Assembly (NCBI GenBank): GCA_017509985.1
Contig: JAFWOE010000005.1
Span: 49,222 to 113,221 of the forward strand
Reading direction: 5' to 3'
Source: Lachnospiraceae bacterium
Lineage (GTDB): Bacteria; Bacillota; Clostridia; Lachnospirales; Lachnospiraceae
DNA length: 64,000 bases
The translations under genes and the position numbers were made by a program. How positions within the stretch are numbered: the stretch's first letter is position 1; each line of letters starts with the position of its first letter. The notes below the pieces were generated by a model, which was given only the letters and a program-made list of their open reading frames with translations, did no database searches and was not told the origin of the DNA. Positions 17,617 to 24,455 of this stretch are shown here, in pieces.

Positions 17617-18405
17617 ATGGGTATTCTTTTGTTCGTTATCTGTCTTGCTGCATCATCGATCGGAGCAGTCGTCGGAGCCGGAGGAGGCGTCATCATCAAG
17701 CCGGTCGTGGATCTTCTGGGTCTGCTTCCGGTATCCACGGTAAGCTTCTGCAGCGGGTGCACTGTGCTGTGCATGTCGATCAGTTCCCTGATTCGTACAA
17801 GGAACAACGGAGTTAAACTGGAAGTAAAGATCAGTACGATGCTGGCGGTCGGGGCTGCCATAGGCGGACTGATCGGGAAATGGCTCTTTGAGCTGGTGCG
17901 TAATTCCTTTGGAAATGAGAATACACTGGGGGCGATCCAGTCTACACTTCTCGCAGTACTGATCTTCGTTGTATTTATTTATATATGCAATAAGGACAAA
18001 CTTCCCTCTTTGAGAATACAGAATATGGCCCTGACAGCTTTGATCGGGCTTTGCCTGGGACTCGCTTCTTCATTTCTGGGTATCGGCGGCGGAACATCCA
18101 ACGTCGCGGTCCTGTTTCTGTTCTTTTCCATGGATGCGAAAACTGCTGCAAAGAATTCTATATATATTATAATATTCTCGCAGATCACGAGTATATCGAC
18201 AGCCTTAATTACTCATTCCGTACCCGCATTTACCTGGCCTGTGCTGTTGTGCATGATCGCCGGAGGCGTAGGCGGAGCTATACTGGGAGCAGCCATTACA
18301 AAGCGTATTGACAACAAAGGAGTGGAAAAGCTTTTAAAGCTTCTTATACTGTTTGTCATCGCCGTAAGCATCTACAATATCCTTAAGTTTACGGTGCTTT
18401 CCTGA
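17617..18405 (+). CDS. TauE/SafE (TSUP) family anion permease
   Basis: 262 residues with about eight membrane segments in two half-repeats, each beginning with a glycine-rich stretch (GAVVGAGGGVIIKP near residue 15, SFLGIGGGTSNV near residue 151). The family includes exporters of sulfite, sulfoacetate and related sulfur anions. It lies 40 bases behind the sulfatase maturase on the same strand with TAGGAG before the ATG, so it probably belongs to the same transcript. Its likely job is to export sulfate or sulfite released inside the cell by the sulfatases; this is inferred from context. A strong terminator follows. Confidence 0.85.
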   Translation: MGILLFVICLAASSIGAVVGAGGGVIIKPVVDLLGLLPVSTVSFCSGCTVLCMSISSLIRTRNNGVKLEVKISTMLAVGAAIGGLIGKWLFELVRNSFGNENTLGAIQSTLLAVLIFVVFIYICNKDKLPSLRIQNMALTALIGLCLGLASSFLGIGGGTSNVAVLFLFFSMDAKTAAKNSIYIIIFSQITSISTALITHSVPAFTWPVLLCMIAGGVGGAILGAAITKRIDNKGVEKLLKLLILFVIAVSIYNILKFTVLS

Positions 18406-18488
18406 AAGGATACCATCGCTTCAGGGAGGTGCTTCAAAACGCTTTATCTCAGAATGAAGAAATGAGTAGCTGAAAAATGATAAATAAA

Positions 18489-18525
18489 AAACGGCGCGCC
18501 TCCTTTTTCGGAGTGTGCGCCGTTT
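18489..18525. terminator. Bidirectional terminator between TSUP permease and ABC importer operon
   Basis: AAACGGCGC (18489-18497) pairs with GCGCCGTTT (18517-18525), and an inner CCTCC/GGAG extends it around a TTTTTC loop. A-runs on the left serve the minus strand and T-runs on the right the plus strand. It ends two converging operons. Confidence 0.85.
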
Positions 18526-18590
18526 AAATGTTTCTGTGAAGGGCCTCAGGGGCAATTGCCTGTCCGAACCGTCTACAGGTGAAAGCACTG

Positions 18591-19583
18591 TCAGCCTGCT
18601 TTCTTCTTTACCTTGATTAGTCCGGCAGATTTACGGTTGTTGTAGACATTGAATGCCACCGCAAGAACGATAATAACGCCCTGAACTGCCTGGGAATAGT
18701 TGGTGTTAATGTTCAGCATGACGATCATGTTCTCAACCATGCCGGCAAGAAGCGCACCGAAAACAGCACCCGGAACGTCTCCGTAGCCGCCCATGATATC
18801 CGCACCACCCACAACGAGGGCGAGCATTACGCTCATTTCATAGCCTTGTGCAGTAGTTGCGGAGGTAACATAGTTCATACTGGTCAGTACGATACCGCCG
18901 ATACATGCTGTGAGAGAACAGACAACATAGCAGCCCACCCGGAAGATCCGGGAGTTTATGCCTACCAGTTCCGATGCGGCACGGTTTGCGCCGACTGCAT
19001 AAACCCTGCGTCCGAATACGGTGAAGGAGAGGATCAGTCCAACGATGATCGCCACGATGATAAAGATCACTATGGGCATCGGGATCGTACCGAAAAGCTT
19101 CGTATTGGCAATGCGGTAGAAGAAGCCTTCCGTATTGGTCAGATGGATGAAGGATCCTTTCAGTATCGCGGAAGCAAGGCCGTACAGCAGTTTGCTGGTG
19201 GCCAGCGTGACAACGAAAGAGGGCAGCATCAGGTAGGCGTCACATACGCCGTGCAGTATTCCGACGGCAACTGCCGCCAGAAGGGCAAGGATCAGCCCGA
19301 TCACAAATGCGCTGTCTTTCATCCCGTGATTGTTGTAATACCACAGGCAGATAACGCTTGTAAACGCTGCCGTGGAACCCATGGCAAGGTCGATGCCGCC
19401 GGTAAGCATGGCTAACAGCATGCCGCAGCACATGATGCCGTAGATCGATATTGACATGAGGATCGTGCGGAGGTTGCCGAGGGAGAAGAAACTGCGGTTG
19501 CCCACCAGCATGATCAGCAGAAGGACGGCAATGATCAGGCCTCGCTGTGCCCATACGCTCTCGAAAAGGTTTTTTCTGTTCAT
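18591..19583 (-). CDS. Ribose-type ABC importer permease (RbsC family)
   Basis: 330 residues, about nine or ten membrane segments. The LTGGIDLAMGSTAAF segment near residue 60 and VGGADIMGGYGDVPGAVFGA near residue 265 are hallmarks of the RbsC/XylH permease family. It is a second permease of the operon, presumably forming a heterodimer with the one at 21088. Its ATG overlaps the stop of the ATPase gene by four bases (ATGA), which indicates translational coupling. Last gene of the glycyl-radical/ABC minus-strand operon. Confidence 0.92.
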   Translation of the reverse strand: MNRKNLFESVWAQRGLIIAVLLLIMLVGNRSFFSLGNLRTILMSISIYGIMCCGMLLAMLTGGIDLAMGSTAAFTSVICLWYYNNHGMKDSAFVIGLILALLAAVAVGILHGVCDAYLMLPSFVVTLATSKLLYGLASAILKGSFIHLTNTEGFFYRIANTKLFGTIPMPIVIFIIVAIIVGLILSFTVFGRRVYAVGANRAASELVGINSRIFRVGCYVVCSLTACIGGIVLTSMNYVTSATTAQGYEMSVMLALVVGGADIMGGYGDVPGAVFGALLAGMVENMIVMLNINTNYSQAVQGVIIVLAVAFNVYNNRKSAGLIKVKKKAG

Positions 19584-21088
19584 AATACCTCTCCCTCCTT
19601 TGCTGTAACACCGGAGGATGCCAGTAAAACGCCCTGCTGCGTCGCCTTATGGTCACGGAACTCCTGGAAGATTGTGCCGTTATGCAGTACCAGTACGCGG
19701 TCGGAAACCTCGGTAAGCTCGGCAAGATCGGATGATACCATAATAATGATCGATCCCTTGTCGGCCATTTTTCGCATATAAACATACAGTTCGGCCTTGA
19801 CGCCTACGTCAACTCCGACAGTAGGTTCGTCGAGGATCAGTACGTCAACGTCACGGCTGAGCCAGCGGGCAAGGATGACCTTCTGCTGGTTTCCGCCGGA
19901 AAGGTTCTGAACAGGCAGTTTGCGCATGTGCGGACGTACATCATAATCCGCAATAGCCTTTTCCGTGTGCTCGATTTCTGCCTTGCCGTTGACGATGCCT
20001 CCTTTGCTGAGACGATCATAGCTTGAGATCGCGATGTTCCGCAGTATGGACAGCTGCGGGAAAAAGCCTGCTGTACGGCGGTCTTCCGGAACCATGCCGA
20101 ATCCGGCCTTTATGTTTTTGGCAACACTGCGGGAGATCGGTTTCCCGTCAAGTGTAATGCTGCCCTTATACTTTTTGATCGTTCCGTAAATACAGCTTAC
20201 AAGCTCTGTCCTGCCGGAACCGACCAGACCGCCGATACCGAGGATCTCTCCGCCATAAGCCTTGAAATTGATACCGTGCAGCAGATTGCCGAGCTGCAGG
20301 TCTTTTACTTCAATATAGTGATCCTTGTTTATTTTCGGAACCCGCACTCCGGTCTTTTCCAGTTCGTGACCGATCATCATTGAAGTGACTGTATCGGCTT
20401 CCACCGTCTTGGAGTCTACAACGCCTACGATCTCGCCGTTCCTCATAATGGTCAGACGGTCCGTAACACGGTAGATCTCTTCCAGACGGTGGGAGATGTA
20501 AAGAATACTGGTCCCGCGCTCACGCAGCCCTTCCATTGTTACAAAAAGCTGCTCCGTTTCACTTGCGGAAAGAGAAGTCGTCGGCTCGTCCATGATAAGA
20601 AGCTTGGCTTCCGTGGAGAGGGCTTTAAGGATCTCAGTCATCTGGCGCTGGGCCATACCCATGGTCGCTACCAGCGTATCCGGCTGGAGGATAAAACCGT
20701 ACCTGTCGATCAGTTCCTGGACCTGCCTTCGCATTTCTTTTCTGTCAGGCAGTCCGCGTTTCATGATCTCGTGGCCCAGGAAAATGTTCTCTGTAACAGT
20801 CAGTTCCGGAACCAGTGAAAGCTCCTGATAAATAACGGAAATGCCGGCTTCGGCAGCGTCGTGACGGTTATTGATCTGTACATGCTGCCCATCGATATAG
20901 ATCTCTCCGTCGTCCTTTGTATAGACGCCTGTGATGATCTTGATAATGGTGCTCTTGCCGGCACCGTTTTCACCCATCAGGGCATGGATCTCGCCTTTTT
21001 TGATCTCCAGGTTGACGTTCTTAAGGACCTGAATACCATTGAAGGATTTGCAGATGTTCTCAGTACGAAGGATGAGTTCGTTTTCCAT
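19580..21088 (-). CDS. Ribose-type ABC importer tandem ATP-binding protein (RbsA family)
   Basis: 502 residues with two ATPase domains, the normal RbsA layout. Domain 1 has a standard Walker A (GENGAGKST, residues 39-47), a GMAQRQM signature and LLIMDEPTTSLS. Domain 2 has the degenerate Walker A GLVGSGRTE, a LSGGNQQKV signature and LILDEPTVGVD. The asymmetry is normal for sugar importers of this class. It energises transport by the two adjoining permeases. The start overlaps the upstream permease stop by one base. Confidence 0.95.
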   Translation of the reverse strand: MENELILRTENICKSFNGIQVLKNVNLEIKKGEIHALMGENGAGKSTIIKIITGVYTKDDGEIYIDGQHVQINNRHDAAEAGISVIYQELSLVPELTVTENIFLGHEIMKRGLPDRKEMRRQVQELIDRYGFILQPDTLVATMGMAQRQMTEILKALSTEAKLLIMDEPTTSLSASETEQLFVTMEGLRERGTSILYISHRLEEIYRVTDRLTIMRNGEIVGVVDSKTVEADTVTSMMIGHELEKTGVRVPKINKDHYIEVKDLQLGNLLHGINFKAYGGEILGIGGLVGSGRTELVSCIYGTIKKYKGSITLDGKPISRSVAKNIKAGFGMVPEDRRTAGFFPQLSILRNIAISSYDRLSKGGIVNGKAEIEHTEKAIADYDVRPHMRKLPVQNLSGGNQQKVILARWLSRDVDVLILDEPTVGVDVGVKAELYVYMRKMADKGSIIIMVSSDLAELTEVSDRVLVLHNGTIFQEFRDHKATQQGVLLASSGVTAKEGEVL

Positions 21089-22134
21089 CAGACGTTCCCT
21101 CCCTTCGCCTTGGCTTTTGCTTCAAGCAAAGCCTCTTCTGCATTATTCTTTTCCGCAAGAGCCCTTAACCGTCTGCCTGTAAATGCAGCAAAACCGGCAT
21201 CGCTCATGATGGCGATCAGGATTACCGCTCCCTGGAAAACATACTGCCAGGAAGTATCCAGTCCGTATTTATACATGCCGTTGTTGACCAGCGTCATGAA
21301 GATCGCACCGAGGAAAGCTCCTACGGCATCACCCTTGCCGCCGCCGAGCATTACGCCGCCGACAACGCAGGCCGCAACCGCATTGAAGCCCATGCCGCTG
21401 CCGAGGTTCAGATAGGCCGTTGTCTGGTAGGCCACAGTGAATACGGCAGCCACAGCACAGCACGCGCCGCAGATCGTAAAAGTGCTGACCTTCATTTTTC
21501 TTACGTTTACCCCGCTCATTTCAGAACTCTTGGAGTTGGAGCCCATAGCGTAGGTATGCAGACCATAACGTGTCTGTGAAAGGATAAACCATGCGATCAC
21601 GGTCAGGATGATCCATACAAATACGATGTAGTAAAAACCGTTTAAATGCTTGCCGAGCAGGAGAAATCCCTTGTTTTTGATCTCCTGGCTCATGAGCGTG
21701 CCGCTTTCATCCTTAAGGATGGCAAGAAGACCGAATCCGGTAAACACGAAACCGGTTGCCAGCGTCGTGATAAAATCGTTCAGATAGAAACGGGTAATAA
21801 GCCAGCCGTTAAAGTAACCGCAGGCAGCGCCGATGACGACGGCTACCAGCAGCACCACAGGCCAGGGCATGCCGATAGAGGCCAGACGGCAGGCAACGAT
21901 ACCGGAAAAACAGATAATGCCGCCGGAGGACAGATCGATACCCCCGCCGATCAAAACAAAAGAAGAGCCTACGCAGATGATGCCGGTGTAAGCGGCTACG
22001 CGCAGGATCTCCTGAATATTCCGAAGCTTAAGAAAACTGGGGGCCGTAAACGCAAAAATAGCGAACAGGATTACGATCAGTCCCAGGGTGATCAGCTTTC
22101 GGATAAATTTCTGACTGATTTTCAAGACGTTCAC
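21088..22134 (-). CDS. Ribose-type ABC importer permease (RbsC family)
   Basis: 348 residues, hydrophobic with about nine membrane segments. SSFVLIGGGIDLSSGGI and CVVGGVMLGGGKGDAVGAFLGA are the two conserved family segments. The C-terminal tail (about 25 residues) is Ala/Glu/Lys-rich. With the second permease, the ATPase and the binding protein it forms a complete carbohydrate-type importer. It follows the binding-protein gene after a 118-base gap that contains a hairpin. Confidence 0.93.
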   Translation of the reverse strand: MNVLKISQKFIRKLITLGLIVILFAIFAFTAPSFLKLRNIQEILRVAAYTGIICVGSSFVLIGGGIDLSSGGIICFSGIVACRLASIGMPWPVVLLVAVVIGAACGYFNGWLITRFYLNDFITTLATGFVFTGFGLLAILKDESGTLMSQEIKNKGFLLLGKHLNGFYYIVFVWIILTVIAWFILSQTRYGLHTYAMGSNSKSSEMSGVNVRKMKVSTFTICGACCAVAAVFTVAYQTTAYLNLGSGMGFNAVAACVVGGVMLGGGKGDAVGAFLGAIFMTLVNNGMYKYGLDTSWQYVFQGAVILIAIMSDAGFAAFTGRRLRALAEKNNAEEALLEAKAKAKGGNV

Positions 22135-22181
22135 TCCTTCGATAATACTATCTTACAGCGTGATCTTGAATCAGGAACAAA

Positions 22182-22219
22182 ACAGGAGGCGGATACCCCG
22201 AAAAGGGCATCCGCCCTGT
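22182..22219 (-). terminator. Stem-loop between binding-protein gene and permease gene
   Basis: ACAGG...GGCGGAT and ATCCGCC...CTGT form a long hairpin around CCCC-GAAAA-GGG. On the minus strand it is followed by TGTTTTGTT. It sits just after the binding-protein stop, like the stem-loops behind both dctP genes, and is likely a partial terminator that raises binding protein over permease. Confidence 0.65.
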
Positions 22220-22252
22220 ATCACTGATTCAGTGCGTTTGCAAAAGGATCAA

Positions 22253-23305
22253 TTAATAGTTGTATGCGCTCATATCCCAGTGCGTGCCGCGGATCGTCTC
22301 AATAACGTTCTCCTCGGTGACGTTCTTGGTGGGAAGCATTACATCTGCATAGAACTCGTTGCCGAGTTTGGTAGCGTTCACACCCAGCTGCACATAGTTC
22401 ATTGCGCTGACCATAGCGGCATAACCCTCATAGAAAGGATCGGAATAGCTGGTGCCGGTCATCTTGCCCTGAGCAATGGCATCAAGGGCAGCGGGCATTC
22501 CGCAGTAGCCCCAGATGATGATTCCGTCGTTCTGACGGCCGGCTGCTTCGATCGCCTGTGCGGCGCCGATAGCGGTGTTGTCGTTTACGCAGTAGAGTAC
22601 GTCGATATCCTGGTACTTGGTCAGAACTTCGCTGGCTGCCTGATAGCCTACTTCGATAGAGGTGATGGTCTGGGCATAATCTTCGAGGATCTCGAATGCG
22701 CCGGTTTCCTTTGCGTAGTCTTCAAAGCCCTGGCCCATTGTGCAGGCGAGCTTCAGCTCTGCGGGAACGTCGAGGATGACAGTCTTGGCGCCTTTGTCAA
22801 CCATGCCGGAGATTACCTGAGCAGCTTCATAGCCGGCATCATAGGTAGTGTTCTGGATATGTGCAGTATGCACGCCGGAAGCACCGTTGTTGATCGTGAT
22901 GACCGGGATGCCTGCAGCTTCTGCTTCTGCAATGGTCGAGTTCAGAGCAGTAGCGTCCATGGCGTTAAGGAAGATGACATTGACGCCCTGGGTGATGCAC
23001 TCGTTCATCAGGTCGATCTGGTTGCTGGGATTAAAGCCCGCATCATAGGTGTCGAGAGTGATGTTGGGATACAGCTGAATGGCTTCCTGCATACCCTGTA
23101 GGATGACGGGGAAGTCTTCCTGGCCGGCGCCCATCGGGATGTATGCCATTTTGCATGCAGCACCGTTGTTGATGTCAACGATAGGAGCTTCGTGGGTTTC
23201 CACTGCTGCCTCTTCACCTGCACCGCCGGAGCTGCCGCAGCCGGCCATCATGGCTGCCGCGAGAACACAGGCAATTACCAGTGCAATGAGCTTGTTCTTT
23301 TTCAT
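22253..23305 (-). CDS. Ribose-type ABC importer substrate-binding lipoprotein
   Basis: 350 residues with a lipoprotein signal ending in MAGC (Cys23), then a type I periplasmic-binding fold (Peripla_BP_4/RbsB class). The QIDLMNECITQGVNVIFLNA, GIPVITINN and DVLYCVNDNTAIGAAQAIE segments support this. It is exposed on the cell surface and delivers a sugar or similar polar molecule to the permeases. Ribosome site ACGGAGG precedes the ATG. It has its own promoter (23412-23440) behind the esterase gene. The ligand cannot be read from sequence; the neighbouring esterase and glycyl radical enzyme suggest it is their substrate. Confidence 0.92.
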   Translation of the reverse strand: MKKNKLIALVIACVLAAAMMAGCGSSGGAGEEAAVETHEAPIVDINNGAACKMAYIPMGAGQEDFPVILQGMQEAIQLYPNITLDTYDAGFNPSNQIDLMNECITQGVNVIFLNAMDATALNSTIAEAEAAGIPVITINNGASGVHTAHIQNTTYDAGYEAAQVISGMVDKGAKTVILDVPAELKLACTMGQGFEDYAKETGAFEILEDYAQTITSIEVGYQAASEVLTKYQDIDVLYCVNDNTAIGAAQAIEAAGRQNDGIIIWGYCGMPAALDAIAQGKMTGTSYSDPFYEGYAAMVSAMNYVQLGVNATKLGNEFYADVMLPTKNVTEENVIETIRGTHWDMSAYNY

Positions 23306-23329
23306 TTTTTGTTCCTCCGTAATTTTTAT

Positions 23330-23341
23330 TAATAATTATTA
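23330..23341. promoter_or_regulatory. Perfect 12-base palindrome in the leader of the binding-protein gene
   Basis: TAATAATTATTA reads the same on both strands and lies between the promoter and the ribosome site. A second inverted repeat (AGGTT...AACCT, 23341-23360) adjoins it. It could be an operator, but the region is AT-rich and chance is possible. Confidence 0.3.
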
Positions 23342-23411
23342 GGTTTTAATAATTTAACCTTTAAGTTTATCATTGATCAAAGTCCGAAAAGCGACTTTAA
23401 CAATTACTGAA

Positions 23412-23440
23412 ATACTACCTGATTTTGTCCTTTCCGTCAA
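23412..23440 (-). promoter_or_regulatory. Promoter of the ABC importer genes
   Basis: The minus strand reads TTGACG (23440-23435), a 17-base spacer, then TAGTAT (23417-23412), about 105 bases before the binding-protein ATG. It allows separate expression from the upstream esterase and glycyl radical genes. Confidence 0.55.
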
Positions 23441-23480
23441 TTATACTGACCCCAAAACGACGGCCGGGCAGTTTCATTTA

Positions 23481-24410
23481 TTAAGGCTTTTTCAGATAAC
23501 GGTCAAAGAACGGAAGGATCTCCATGCAGTTCTCTGTACCAACAAAATCCTTATCGGAATGAGTACGTTCGGGATAGATCCTCAGGTCCACACGTTCCGT
23601 ACCGCAGACCTTTTTGATCTTGTCTGCCAGTATCGTGCTGTTCTGCACGGGGACAATGGCATCTTTTACTCCATGCTGGATCAGGATCGGCGGAATGCCT
23701 TTATGGACATACCGGTCAGGGCTGATCAGGCGCAGCATGTTTTTATCCGCTGTAAAAGCTGTGATCACTGCTTTATCCATCCCCTTATCATCATCCAGCT
23801 GTTCCCCGCCGAGATGGATCGGAGGGACACCTGTTTCTTTAAGAAAAGCATCCCGGTCCGCGTCCAGGACAACCGGGCCGTACATATCAACGACGGCCTG
23901 GACCTCACTGCCGGCATCTTCCCAGCCGTACTGTTCCCCTTCATATTCCGGATGTCCGGCAGTAAACCCTACCATAAGGGCGATATGACCGCCGGCACTG
24001 TCCCCGATCATGCCGAAGCGTTCGGGATCAAAAAGATATTCTTCAGCGTTTGCGCGCGCCCAGCGCACTGCAGTTTTTACATCAAACAGGAATTCCGGGA
24101 ACTTTACATCCGGTGCCAGACGATAATCCACTGCAATAATGGCATAACCGTATTTAAGGGCATCGATAATGCACGGAAGCGCCCCTTCCCGTTTGGTCCC
24201 CATGCACCAGCCGCCGCCATGGACATAGATGATAAGAGGAAAGGGTCCTTCCCCTTCGTCGGGAAGATAGACGTCCAGTTTCTGCTCCGGAAGACTGCCG
24301 TACTGTATATCCAGATACTTTCTTTTGATCGTATCCGGGTCAAAGATCGCCGGAAGCGCCATCCTCTTAAGAATAGCAAGCTGTTCTTCGGTCATAAAGG
24401 ATTCATTCAT
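23481..24410 (-). CDS. Alpha/beta-hydrolase esterase (HSL/BD-FAE-like)
   Basis: 309 residues. The oxyanion-hole motif HGGGW begins at His64, the nucleophile motif GDSAGGH places the catalytic Ser at 138, and a C-terminal GVKDAIVPV plus ERTHSD supply the acid and His. No signal peptide, so cytoplasmic. Such enzymes hydrolyse small acyl or aryl esters, including feruloyl-type and acetyl esters. It lies 45 bases behind the glycyl radical enzyme gene with AGGTGAT before its start, so the two probably work on one imported compound. The specific ester is unknown. Confidence 0.85.
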   Translation of the reverse strand: MNESFMTEEQLAILKRMALPAIFDPDTIKRKYLDIQYGSLPEQKLDVYLPDEGEGPFPLIIYVHGGGWCMGTKREGALPCIIDALKYGYAIIAVDYRLAPDVKFPEFLFDVKTAVRWARANAEEYLFDPERFGMIGDSAGGHIALMVGFTAGHPEYEGEQYGWEDAGSEVQAVVDMYGPVVLDADRDAFLKETGVPPIHLGGEQLDDDKGMDKAVITAFTADKNMLRLISPDRYVHKGIPPILIQHGVKDAIVPVQNSTILADKIKKVCGTERVDLRIYPERTHSDKDFVGTENCMEILPFFDRYLKKP

Positions 24411-24455
24411 CGGATCACCTCCGTATGTACTGGAGACGGTTTGGCTCTGGGCCGT

